Below are positions 37,174 through 45,745 of a DNA stretch of 64,000 nt, one piece after another. Location of the stretch: assembly GCF_021390435.2 (NCBI RefSeq), contig NZ_JAJVCN010000001.1, positions 2,294,001-2,358,000 of the forward strand. The letters are read 5' to 3'. A program made the translations under genes and the position numbers. The notes beneath the pieces are model-generated. The model searched no databases and was not told the origin of the DNA. It was given only the letters and a program-made list of their open reading frames with translations. Positions within the stretch are counted from its first letter, which is position 1. Each line of letters begins with the position of its first letter. The stretch comes from Kibdelosporangium philippinense (GTDB lineage Bacteria > Actinomycetota > Actinomycetes > Mycobacteriales > Pseudonocardiaceae).

Positions 37174-38166
37174 TCACAGACCGTTGAGGAACGCGAGGAT
37201 GGTGTCGGGGGGTTGGTAGCGGCCTGGTGGTGCGTCGCGGGGTGCGGTTCGGGCCAACGCCCGCTCCTTGAGTGCAAGATCGGCATGGATGTAAACCTGC
37301 GTGGTGGCCGTGTTTTCGTGTCCCATCCACAACGCGATGACGGAGATGTCAACACCGGCGTGGAGCAGCCGCATCGCGGCGGAGTGCCGCAGGACGTGAG
37401 GTGAGATCTTCTTCTCACCCAAGGTGGGACAGGATCGCGCTGCAGTGGCTGCATGTATGGAAACCCGGCGCTGCAAGGCATCCCGGCTCATGGGGCCGCC
37501 GCGGCGGGTCGGAAACAACGGGTCGGCAGGCAAACCAGCGCGTTCGGCAAGCCAGGCACGAAGCACCATGACGGCGCCAGCGGTGAGTGGGGTAATCCGC
37601 TGTTTTCTGCCCTTGCCCAGACAACTGACGTGCGCGCCGGTGCCCAGGTGGAGATCACTGATCCTCAGGCGGGTGAGTTCGGTGGCGCGCAGCCCGGTCT
37701 GGCAGGCCAGCATGAGCAGGGCGTGGTCGCGGCGTCCGGTCCAGTTGCTCGGGTCCGGGGCGGCCAGCAGCGCGGTGATCTCGTCCTCGGTGAGGTAGGT
37801 GATCAGGGTGCGGTCGAACCGTTTGGGTGGGATTGCCAGGACCCGCTGGATGACCGCGGCCTGGTCGGGATGGTGCAGCGCTGCGTAGCGGAACAGCGAG
37901 TGGATGGCTGCCAGTCGGGCGTTGCGGGTGCGGACGCTGTTGCCGCGGTCGGTTTCCAGATGGGTCAGGAACGCGCCGATCAGCGGAGCGTCCAGATCGG
38001 TGATGTCCATAGTGGAGGGTTGTTTGCCGGTCTGTTTCTCGGTGAAGATCAGCAATAGCTTGGCGGTGTCGCGGTAGGCGGCGATCGTGTGGCCGCTGGC
38101 CTGGCGTTGCCGGGCCAGTCGGTCGGTGAAGAATGCTTGCAGGGTCGGGGCCAGAGTGCCGCTCAT
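37174..38166 (-). CDS. RIT tyrosine recombinase, third gene
   Basis: Product of 330 residues from ATG 38166, which overlaps the previous stop as ATGA; the longer open frame to 38523 is not used. Phage-integrase catalytic set: Arg in QTGLRATELTRL, HVLRH box, WMGHENTATTQVYIH with the His and the Tyr nucleophile. It has a normal N-terminal SAM-like domain (AAYRDTAKLLLIF). It ends 7 bp from the left terminal repeat. Confidence 0.88.
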   Translation of the reverse strand: MSGTLAPTLQAFFTDRLARQRQASGHTIAAYRDTAKLLLIFTEKQTGKQPSTMDITDLDAPLIGAFLTHLETDRGNSVRTRNARLAAIHSLFRYAALHHPDQAAVIQRVLAIPPKRFDRTLITYLTEDEITALLAAPDPSNWTGRRDHALLMLACQTGLRATELTRLRISDLHLGTGAHVSCLGKGRKQRITPLTAGAVMVLRAWLAERAGLPADPLFPTRRGGPMSRDALQRRVSIHAATAARSCPTLGEKKISPHVLRHSAAMRLLHAGVDISVIALWMGHENTATTQVYIHADLALKERALARTAPRDAPPGRYQPPDTILAFLNGL

Positions 38167-39104
38167 GCGCCACCTGCCAGGTGTTCGGCCAGGCGCTGCC
38201 CGGCCAGGGCCATCAGTTCCGGTGCGGCAGAGAGGTACCAAAATGTGTGTTTCGGGTCGGTGTGGCCCAGGTAGGTCGACAGCCTGGGCATCATGGCCGG
38301 GATGTCGGCGCCCTGGCGGTACCAGTCCAGCACGGTCGCGACCGCAAAACTGTGCCGGAGGTCGTGGATTCGTGGCCGGCAGGACGCTGAGCGGCGTGTG
38401 ATCCCGCACCCCTCGGCCAGGCGGGCGAAGACAAGGCTGATGTTGCTGTGTAGCAACCGTGTCCCCCTGCTGGAGAGCAACAGTGCTGGGCTGGCCGGTC
38501 GTGGCAGCCGTTCCTGCCGACACTGTCGATAGCGGGTCAGGGCTCGCATCGCGCTGGGGTGCAAGGGAACCAGGCGGTGTTTGCCGAACTTGGTGTCACG
38601 CACCATCAGCAATTCGTGCTCGACGTCGAGATCCTCGTCATCAAGGGCGATCGCTTCACTGATCCGCAGGCCGCTGATCGCCAGCAGGCTGATCAGGCTT
38701 TGGTAGGTGGCGGCCCGAAGGCGCGGACGCAGCATGGCCGCGGCCTGGATGAGTGACCGGATCTCAGCCTCGGAATACAAGTACGGAGTAGCCCGGCAGG
38801 GCCCCACGGCGTGGATCACCCCGGCCGGCGGAACCTCCACACAGGGGTCAAGGCTGTGCAGGTAGGCGGCGAAGCCGCGCACCACGCTGACGCGGATCGC
38901 CAGCCAATGCAGGGATGTCCCAGCGGGTAGCGTCGCCCAGGCCAACGCGTTCTCGGTGGTGATGGTGTCGATGCCGTCGTGTTCGAGGTAGTCGACGAAC
39001 TGACCCAGCAAGCGGCCGGCGTTGGCCAAGCGGAAACCCACAGCGCGACGCAAATCCAAGTAGTCCGCGAGCGCGCGGCGCAGCGGGGGACGTGACTGTG
39101 TCAT
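38163..39104 (-). CDS. RIT tyrosine recombinase, second gene
   Basis: Product of 313 residues from ATG 39104, overlapping the first gene's stop as ATGA. Catalytic residues: Arg in ISGLRISEAIALDDEDL, HDLRHSFAV, YLGHTDPKHTFWYLS (Tyr). Coupled overlaps of four bases on both sides imply fixed stoichiometry of the three proteins. Confidence 0.88.
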   Translation of the reverse strand: MTQSRPPLRRALADYLDLRRAVGFRLANAGRLLGQFVDYLEHDGIDTITTENALAWATLPAGTSLHWLAIRVSVVRGFAAYLHSLDPCVEVPPAGVIHAVGPCRATPYLYSEAEIRSLIQAAAMLRPRLRAATYQSLISLLAISGLRISEAIALDDEDLDVEHELLMVRDTKFGKHRLVPLHPSAMRALTRYRQCRQERLPRPASPALLLSSRGTRLLHSNISLVFARLAEGCGITRRSASCRPRIHDLRHSFAVATVLDWYRQGADIPAMMPRLSTYLGHTDPKHTFWYLSAAPELMALAGQRLAEHLAGGA

Positions 39105-40318
39105 GCCGCCTCACCTGGCCAAGGCCGGGCCAGTGCCCGTAGCGCCTCGGTATCAACCTTCGCGTAAATCGCGGTGGTCAGCGGGCGAACATGTCGTAGA
39201 GCTTGGCCGATGTCGCTCAGCGAGCCACCTCCACGCAGCATGGCGGTGGCCGCCGAGTGCCGCAGCCGATGAGCGTGCACCACGCCAATACCAGCCCGTC
39301 GGCCCGCGGAGGCCACCGCAGTCGTGACAGCGCCGGTGCTCAACGCCCGATACGGAGCCTGCGCACGAACGAACACCGTCCGGCCCTGGGCAGCGGCAGG
39401 GCGTCCGTTGCGCAGATAGGCGACGATCTTCTCCCCGACATCAGCCGGCAGCGGCATCCGATCACGCCGATTACCCTTGCCCCACACCGTGATCTCACCG
39501 AGTCGCCAGTCGATGTCGTCTAATCCCAACGCGGCGACTTCACCAGCGCGCAGCCCGAGCCGAAACAGCAACGTGAGGATCGCCAGATCCCGCCGCCCTG
39601 TCGAGGTCTGCTGATCACACGAGGCCAGCAACGCGACCACCTGGTCGGCTTCCAGCGCTTGAGGCAGACCTCTCAGCGTCCAGCCCGCTACCGAAGGCAC
39701 GGCTGTGGCCAGCGGCTGGTCGATGACACCTTCCAGATACAGAAACGTAAGCAGGGACCGGAGAGCCGTCACGATCCGCTGAGCAGACCGAGGCCGCTTC
39801 CGACACTGCACCACCACGAACGCGGCCACCTCACCCGCGGTCAAGCGCTCCAGATCAACGTCATCTTCGGTCTTGTTCGCCCTCTCTAGCAGGAACGGTT
39901 GTACCAGGCGCACATTCAGCGCGACCGTCGTTTGGGCCAGTCCTCGCTCAGTGGTGAGGTAGTCGCGATAGCGGACCAGTAACTGCTCCACCGGGGTTGT
40001 CGCGGCCGCAGGGACCCACGCTGAAACCACCCCCAGATGCTGCAGGTAGCCCACCAGCGGCCGCAGCGCTCGTGCGGTGCGCTCGTTGACGTAGCCGGCC
40101 GCGCGGCGGTAAACGAAGTAGGTATCCACCGTCGCGGGGGTCAACTCCGACGTCTCCAGACCCTCCCGAGCCAGCCATCGGCTCAGGTGCGCCATCAACC
40201 GCACATGCGCCGCCGCGGTCAGCGGCGTGTAACCCAATCGCTCCAGCTCAGCCCGGTAACCATCAGCATAAGGAGCTAACGGTAGGCACACCCGAGCCCA
40301 ACACGGAACTGTCGTCAT
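39101..40318 (-). CDS. RIT tyrosine recombinase, first gene
   Basis: Product of 405 residues from ATG 40318, with AGGAGAAGG upstream. Two N-terminal core-binding-like segments precede the catalytic domain: Arg in RLGLRAGEVAALGLDDI, HAHRLRHSAAT, RHVRPLTTAIYAKVD (Tyr). It is the longest of the trio and first in the operon, closest to the right terminal repeat and the palindrome. Confidence 0.88.
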   Translation of the reverse strand: MTTVPCWARVCLPLAPYADGYRAELERLGYTPLTAAAHVRLMAHLSRWLAREGLETSELTPATVDTYFVYRRAAGYVNERTARALRPLVGYLQHLGVVSAWVPAAATTPVEQLLVRYRDYLTTERGLAQTTVALNVRLVQPFLLERANKTEDDVDLERLTAGEVAAFVVVQCRKRPRSAQRIVTALRSLLTFLYLEGVIDQPLATAVPSVAGWTLRGLPQALEADQVVALLASCDQQTSTGRRDLAILTLLFRLGLRAGEVAALGLDDIDWRLGEITVWGKGNRRDRMPLPADVGEKIVAYLRNGRPAAAQGRTVFVRAQAPYRALSTGAVTTAVASAGRRAGIGVVHAHRLRHSAATAMLRGGGSLSDIGQALRHVRPLTTAIYAKVDTEALRALARPWPGEAA

Positions 40319-40383
40319 GACCTTCTCCTCTCCATCAAGGTGTTGAGCGAAAAGGAGACGCTGATCAAGGACGCTGATTACGC

Positions 40384-40460
40384 CGAACTTGGTAGCCAGA
40401 TTTTGCTGGGAGCAAACAACTTCCCCCGCCAGGTCGGCATAACGGACGGGTTCGCATAGG
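40384..40460. repeat. RIT element terminal inverted repeat, right (77 bp)
   Basis: Perfect inverse complement of 37091-37167. Confidence 0.95.
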
Positions 40461-40465
40461 AGGCC

Positions 40466-40485
40466 TTATGTGGACGTCCACATAA
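40466..40485. repeat. 20-bp perfect palindrome at the RIT right end
   Basis: TTATGTGGACGTCCACATAA, between the right 77-bp repeat and the host AGCTT. There is no counterpart at the left end, so it makes the two ends of the element distinguishable. It may be a recombinase or resolution site. Confidence 0.85.
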
Positions 40486-40938
40486 AGCTTCCGACATCGT
40501 CCCTTTGAGACCGAGCAGGAGCCGGTCGTTGAAGTTCGCCGGGTCATAAAGGCCGTCCTCGTCGAGGATGAGGGTGCCAGCCAGCGCGCAGATCTCCAGT
40601 AACCGGTGCCAGTCGGTGTTGTTGCGGGCCAGCCGGGAGACTTCCAACCCGAGCACGATCCCGGCGTGTCCCATGCCGACCTCGGCGACCAGCCGCTGGA
40701 ACCCCGCCCGGTCCGCGGCCGAGGCGCCGGACTGGCCCTGATCGGTATCGATGACGATGATCTGCGACTCGGCCCAGCCGAGTGCGACCGCCCGGCCGCG
40801 CAGCGCGTACTGCCGCGCGGTCGACTCGGTGTTGGACAGGACCTGTTTCAATGTGGATTGGCGGACATAGAGATAGGCGTCACGCCGCAGGTGCTCGTGG
40901 GTGACCTTGCCCGCCGTGCTGGCGGCGCTGGTGTTCAC
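40486..40938 (-). pseudogene. Large serine recombinase, N-terminal catalytic part (interrupted)
   Basis: About 151 residues from GTG 40938 (AAGGAGA upstream). Resolvase catalytic domain with the Ser nucleophile in AYLYVRQST, the Arg-containing VSRLARNNTDW and the DPANFNDRLLLGLKGTMSEA stretch. After the RIT junction the frame continues into IS sequence to a stop at 40378. Its C-terminal part is at 35442-37090. Confidence 0.86.
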
Positions 40939-41188
40939 AGTCTTCTCCTTGATCGCGTGGGGGTTGATCGTGTTCGGGCCGCAGAGCAGCCAGTGCCATC
41001 CCGGCCAGCACCCGCACCAACTCGGCGGCCTGGCCGCTCGGCGCGGCCTTCGATGACGCGGGATGGTTTTCTGGTTTCTGTTGCTGGGCAACGGAAATCT
41101 GATGTTGAACGGACATCCAGGCGGCCATGCCGCGCCTGGCCAGCACGCCCCAGCCCCGCCGCCATCCCTCAACATCGCCCGACAGCAC
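40880..41188 (-). CDS. Hypothetical protein of the serine-recombinase cassette
   Basis: Open frame of 102 residues from GTG 41188, open further upstream without a clear start (ADTAARYEQLRAAVLSGDVEGW precedes it). It has an N-terminal helical part (EGWRRGWGVLARRGMAAWM) and a hydrophilic tail, and overlaps the recombinase start by 59 bases. It sits between the HTH and recombinase genes and could be a small accessory protein. No family is recognised. Confidence 0.35.
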   Translation of the reverse strand: MLSGDVEGWRRGWGVLARRGMAAWMSVQHQISVAQQQKPENHPASSKAAPSGQAAELVRVLAGMALAALRPEHDQPPRDQGEDCEHQRRQHGGQGHPRAPAA

Positions 41189-41243
41189 GGCCGCACGCAG
41201 CTGTTCGTATCGCGCGGCCGTGTCCGCGCTGTGGGCGGGGATG

Positions 41244-41729
41244 TCAGGGGCTGCTTTTAGGCCGCTCCTTGGGTTCGTCGCGTCGACGGGTCAGTGCCCG
41301 CTCGATCGAGCGAGGGTGCACCCGCGTCCCGAACCGCTCGTGGATCAGGTCGGCCAGCGCGGACGACCGCAGCGCGGGGTCGGCGGCCAACAGTGCCTCG
41401 AGGTGGTCGACGATCTCGCTGGTGAGTTTGCGCGGGCCCTTGGGCCCAGGTTTGCTGGGAACCAGGGCGGCGGGCCCGCCCTCGGCGAGAGCCGCGGCTG
41501 TCTGATAGTAGGTCTGGCGGGAGAACCCGAACGCCGCCGCCGCGGTCGCCACCGGCTGTCCGTCGACCTCGACCCGGCGCACCATCTCGTACTTGACCTG
41601 CATCAGGTCACGGGAATCGAAGAACTCCGAGTCGGTGAACCGCGCATCGGTCACCGACTCCGGACGCGGGTTCAACGTCCGTGACTCATGCAACGCCTCG
41701 GCCTTCGGGTCCGTCCGCCGCCCACCCAT
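41244..41729 (-). CDS. Helix-turn-helix protein of the serine-recombinase cassette
   Basis: Product of 161 residues from ATG 41729 (GGAG 7 bases upstream). Two HTH-like halves resemble a transposase-derived regulator: VATAAAAFGFSRQTYYQT and SSALADLIHERFGTRVHPRSIERALTRRR. Similar proteins (with SEFFDARDLVQVKYEM-type starts) accompany serine recombinases and DUF5372 proteins in actinomycete cassettes, as I recall. Probable role: DNA binding or control of recombination. Confidence 0.6.
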   Translation of the reverse strand: MGGRRTDPKAEALHESRTLNPRPESVTDARFTDSEFFDSRDLMQVKYEMVRRVEVDGQPVATAAAAFGFSRQTYYQTAAALAEGGPAALVPSKPGPKGPRKLTSEIVDHLEALLAADPALRSSALADLIHERFGTRVHPRSIERALTRRRDEPKERPKSSP

Positions 41730-41934
41730 TCCCACTCCATCACCGTGATCTTGTCCAGCTAACTTTGACGCGATGAGCGGTGACCCTAGCGACCTCAAGT
41801 CGTGTTTCTCCACTGATACAAGCACTATTCACTCAGTCGAGTGGGCGCCTACAGACACGACAGGACATCATTGCGGCGTAGTTATCTAGACACCTGCGGC
41901 ATAGACTGGTTGACACGTGAGCCAGGCCCAACGG

Positions 41935-42180
41935 TCAGGGGCGCAGGCTCGAGAGCACGTCGGCCAGTGCGAGCAGGTCCTCGGCGCGGAACGGTGAACG
42001 GCCGGCCGCCAGCACCACGAACGGATCCGGCTCCACCACGTCGGTCCAGGCCGCGGGCAGAGACTTCAGCTCGCCGCGCTCGTCGTGAAAGCAGACCCGA
42101 TCCTCACCCCAGTTGTTGCGGCGCGCCACGAACTCGAACTCCCGCCCGCACAACGGGTGAAACGGGTGCGTCACCCGCAC
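41935..42180 (-). CDS. DUF5372-like small protein
   Basis: Product of 81 residues from GTG 42180, with the compact beta-rich sequence THPFHPLCGREFEFVARRNNW, then GEDRVCFHDERGELKSLPAAWTD, then FRAEDLLALADVL. DUF5372 proteins are found next to recombinase-family genes in actinomycetes; their function is unknown. It is the first gene of the cassette, about 40 bp from the istA junction. Confidence 0.6.
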   Translation of the reverse strand: MRVTHPFHPLCGREFEFVARRNNWGEDRVCFHDERGELKSLPAAWTDVVEPDPFVVLAAGRSPFRAEDLLALADVLSSLRP

Positions 42181-42221
42181 AACTCGTTGCTCACCGACTC
42201 CATCGGGTGCATTCGACGACT

Positions 42222-42791
42222 CGGTCCAAGGGGCTGATCGAGCGGGCCCATGACTATCTGGAGCGCTCGTTTCTGCCGGGCCGTGGCTTCACCTCGCCGG
42301 CGATGTTCAACACGCAACTCGGTGATTGGCTGGCGACGGTGAACACCCGGCCCCGGCGAGCGTTGGGCTGCGCCCCGGCCGAGCGGATCACCGCGGATCG
42401 GGCGGCGATGCTGACCCTGCCGCCGGTCGCGCCGGCGGTCGGCTGGCGATGCTCGACGCGGCTGGCGCGGGATCACTACATCCGGTTGGACAGCAACGAT
42501 TATTCGGTGCATCCGGCGGTGATCGGCCGCCGGGTCGAGGTCATGGCGGGCCTGGCCCGGGTGCGGGTGCTCTGTGACGGGAAGGTCGTTGCCGATCACG
42601 AGCGGATCTGGGCCTGCCATCAAACGATCTCCGACCCGGATCATGTCGCTGCGGCGAAGTCGTTGCGGCGTAGGCGACTCGGCGCGCTACGGCCGGCACC
42701 GGAGCCGGAGGTCGAAGTCCGTCGTCTGTCCGATTACGACACTGCGTTGGGTGTCGAGGGCGTTGATCGTGCCGATGGTGGGGTGGCGTGA
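42222..42791 (+). pseudogene. istA: IstA transposase, 3' part
   Basis: About 189 residues from the CCAA junction. It begins KGLIERAHDYLERSF with the catalytic Glu, continues through the core and the C-terminal DNA-binding beta domain (YSVHPAVIGRRVEVMAG). Its stop overlaps the start of istB. The open frame extending back to 41841 lies in the cassette and is not real istA sequence. Confidence 0.85.
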
Positions 42792-43594
42792 TGCCCACTC
42801 GAGCTACCGCGACGAAGACCACCGGCCGGGACCTGGCCGCCGAGGTGGCCTATCTGACCCGGGTGTTGAAGGCGCCGACGCTGCGTGAGTCGGTGGACCG
42901 GCTGGCCCAGCGGGCACGGGCCGAATCCTGGTCGCACGAGGAGTTTCTGGTCGCCTGCTTGCAGCGTGAGGTGTCCGCACGCGAGTCGCATGGCGGTGAG
43001 GGTCGGATCCGTGCCGCCCGGTTCCCGGCGCGTAAATCGTTGGAGGAGTTCGACTTCGACCACGCTCGAGGTCTCAAGCGGGACGTGATCGCCCATCTGG
43101 GAACGCTGGATTTCGTTGCTGGCAAAGAGAATGTGGTGTTCCTCGGTCCACCCGGTACCGGCAAGACGCATCTGGCGATCGGGCTGGCGATGCGGGCCTG
43201 CCAGGCCGGGCACCGGGTGGCGTTCGCCACCGCCGCCGAGTGGGTCGCCCGGCTGGCCGAGGCCCATCACACCGGTCGCTTGCAACAGGAATTGGTGAAG
43301 CTGGGCCGAATCCCGCTGCTTGTCGTTGATGAAGTGGGCTACATCCCGTTCGAACCCGAAGCGGCGAACCTGTTCTTCCAACTGGTGTCCTCCCGATACG
43401 AACGGGCCAGCTTGATCGTCACCAGCAACAAGGTCTTCGGCCGGTGGGGCGAGGTGTTCGGCGACGACGTGGTCGCCGCAGCCATGATCGACCGCCTCGT
43501 CCACCACGCCGAGGTCATCGCCCTTAAGGGCGACAGCTACCGGCTCAAGGACCGCGACCTCGGCCGCGTCCCCGCCGGCACAACCGAAGAGTAG
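42788..43594 (+). CDS. istB: IstB-family AAA+ helper ATPase of IS21
   Basis: Product of 268 residues from GTG 42788 (ATG 42791 is an alternative), overlapping istA's stop. Walker A GPPGTGKTHLAI, Walker B LLVVDEVGYIPF, and the sensor region TSNKVFGRWGEVF match IstB, which assembles on target DNA and stimulates IstA. Intact, although its partner istA is split. Confidence 0.92.
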   Translation: MMPTRATATKTTGRDLAAEVAYLTRVLKAPTLRESVDRLAQRARAESWSHEEFLVACLQREVSARESHGGEGRIRAARFPARKSLEEFDFDHARGLKRDVIAHLGTLDFVAGKENVVFLGPPGTGKTHLAIGLAMRACQAGHRVAFATAAEWVARLAEAHHTGRLQQELVKLGRIPLLVVDEVGYIPFEPEAANLFFQLVSSRYERASLIVTSNKVFGRWGEVFGDDVVAAAMIDRLVHHAEVIALKGDSYRLKDRDLGRVPAGTTEE

Positions 43595-43651
43595 AGATCA
43601 ATTCCCGTGCAGGGGGTCAACATTCAGATGCCGAAGAGTGGTCATGATTCA

Positions 43652-45396
43652 GGTTCTGGCACGGTTTCCGTGATGGGCCCGGCCCTCGCGCCAGCCGCCT
43701 GGTGGTTGATCACGGGTGACGTGCGTTGATCTTGATGTGGTTCGGGTTCTCTGGCCGCACCTGAGCCAGGTGCAGATCGAAGCGGTGCGGACGACGGGGC
43801 CAGCGGTGCGCATCGAGGCACACACCAACCAGACGCCAGCGCCGTGCCCTGGCTGCGGGACTGCCTCGAGCAGAGTGCACAGCCGCTACAACCGCCATCT
43901 GTCCGACACCGCCACCGCAGGTCAGGAAGTGCTGATCCGGCTGCAAGTACGACGGTTGTTCTGCGACAACGCCGAGTGCACCAAGAAGACGTTCGCCGAA
44001 CAGGTACCCGAGCTGGCATCCCGCCACGCCCGCCGGACTCCGATCTTGCAGCGGGCGCTGGCCGCGGTCGCGTTAGCGCTCGGTGGCCGTGCCGGCGCCC
44101 GGCTGACTCGGCACTTGGCGGCATCGGTCAGCCGGATGACGCTGCTTCGGATCCTTCGTGGCCTTCCCGACCCTGACCGATCCACACCGAGAGTGCTCGG
44201 CGTGGACGACTTCGCCCTGCGTCGAGGTCACCACTACGGCACGCTCCTGGTCGACATCGAGTCGCACCGCCCGGTCGACCTGCTCACCGACCGCACCGCC
44301 CAGACACTGGCCGAGTGGCTGCGCGCCCATCCCGGCGTGCAGATCGTCTGCCGAGACCGAGCCAGCGCCTACGCCGATGGCGCTCGCGACGGCGCACCAG
44401 ACGCCATCCAGGTCGCCGATCGGTGGCACATCTGGAACAACCTGGCCGAGGCCGTCGAGCGCTCCGTGGCCAGACACCAGGACTGCTTGACCGCCGCCGT
44501 GACCGTCGTCACCAGCAGCAGCACGGAAGGCCAGGCCGACAGTGACGGGCAACCTGACCCAGCCGGGGACCCGCCTCCCGCGGCACCGGTTGCCTCGGCA
44601 GTCCGGTCGGATCGGTGGGCTGTTCGAGCGCGAACGGCACGCGGCCGTGCATGCGCTCTTAGCTGACGGCACTGCGATCAGGGAAATCTGCCGGCGGCTT
44701 GGTCTCTCGCGCGGCACCGTCCGCCGCTTCGCGCGGGCCGAGGGCGTCGAAGAGTTGTTGACCCGCAATGGAACTGGGCGTCGGACCAGCGTCCTTGAGC
44801 CGTTCGCTCCGTACCTGCACCAGCGCTGGAACGAGGGCTGCACCAACGCCACCGCCCTGTTCGCTGAGATCACCGTACGCGGCTATCGCGGCGGCCAAAC
44901 CCTGGTGCGCCAATACTTAAGCCAGTTCCGCACGACCTCGTGTGCTCCCCAGCCGCCGCGCAAGCCGCCCTCAGTCCGTCGTGTCGTCGGCTGGATCATG
45001 ACCGATCCGCCGACCATGGACGGGACTGCCCAGCAGAAGCTGGACGCTGTTCTCGCGGCCAGTTCCCACCTGGCCGCATTGGCCAACCACGTTCGCTCCT
45101 TCGCCGCCATGATGTGTGACCGACGCGGTCACGAGTTGGAGGCGTGGATGACCGCCGTCGACGCCGACGACCAGCCAGCACTTCACTCGTTCGTCCGCGG
45201 TTTGCGCCGTGATCTGGACGCGGTCACCGCTGGGCTCACCCTGCCGTGGAACAGCGGGATCGTCGAAGGCCATGTGAACCGCCTGAAGATGCTCAAACGT
45301 CAGATGTTCGGCCGCGCCAAACCCGACCTGCTCCGCAAACGCGTCCTACTCGCCGACTGACCTGACGGGCCAAATCACGGAAACCGTGCCAGAACC
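43652..45396 (+). mobile_element. ISL3-family insertion sequence, copy B (inverted relative to A)
   Basis: 1745 bp with the same terminal repeats as copy A and sequence-identical reading frames. The flanks are ATGATTCA on the left (the end of IS21) and AGGATTCA on the right. The right one is not a copy of the left but is the exact complement of copy A's duplication. Confidence 0.9.
43716..45360 (+). CDS. ISL3-family transposase, two overlapping frames (copy B)
   Basis: Frame 1 is 43716-44666 and frame 2 is 44542-45360. The products are the same as those of copy A. Frame 1 has the zinc region and the two Asp; frame 2 has the C-terminal helical part with the Glu. See copy A for motifs. Confidence 0.82.
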
Positions 45397-45675
45397 AGGA
45401 TTCACCCGTCGGCGACAGTCTTCCTCATCGACTTCGGCACCGTCTGGTTCGCCCGTGGTAGGCGTGGTCGCCCAGCTCTCGACCTGCACAAGCGCGTATT
45501 TCGTGTGCCTGCTTGCGACTTGGAGCGCCAACGCGTTCGACGCTGTCAGAAGGACCTTGTGCGGGTTGGTGAAATCGAATCGAGGGGACTCGAACAGCCC
45601 TCGCGATTCGACGCAGAGATGACCGTAGTCAATGCCGGTGACCTCATGCACGGAAGTCAGAGGTTTCTGTTCCAC
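45397..45675 (-). pseudogene. Hypothetical protein cut at its 3' end by ISL3-B
   Basis: From GTG 45675 the frame reads MEQKPLTSVHEVTGIDYGHL and continues with ordinary codon use for ~93 residues (alpha/beta-like, no known domain), then enters the ISL3-B terminal repeat at 45396. No strong ribosome-binding site. It is the first native-looking DNA right of the nested mobile block. Confidence 0.4.
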
Positions 45676-45745
45676 GAAAGTAAAACCTAGCAGTCACAGT
45701 ACTTCAGGCCGGTAAACCACTTCAGGGGTACATGGCCGCGTCTGT

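Larger units (their letters stand above)
37091..40485 (-). mobile_element. RIT element (recombinase in trio)
   Basis: About 3.4 kb with three overlapping tyrosine-recombinase genes, perfect 77-bp inverted ends and an extra 25 bp containing a 20-bp palindrome only on the right side. AGCTT is present at both outer junctions. Removing it restores the serine recombinase frame. This is the arrangement described for RIT elements in several bacterial phyla, whose transposition mechanism is poorly known. Confidence 0.88.
34693..43651 (+). mobile_element. IS21-family element carrying a nested serine-recombinase/RIT insertion
   Basis: The ends TGAATCCTGATCCA (34693) and the complement of TGGTCATGATTCA (43651) are imperfect inverted repeats starting TG and ending CA, as in IS21. 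istA is split by about 6.8 kb; istB is intact. Without the insert the element would be ~2.2 kb. It is flanked on both sides by ISL3 copies placed exactly at its ends. Confidence 0.75.

Noticed and set aside
38167..38523. Longer start for the third RIT recombinase (449 residues)
   Set aside because: The extra 119 residues are low-complexity shadow of the second recombinase gene; the ATGA overlap at 38166 is the natural start.
41841..42791. 316-codon plus-strand frame ending in istA sequence
   Set aside because: Only the part from 42222 is istA; the earlier part is the antisense of the DUF5372-like gene and cassette DNA joined by chance.
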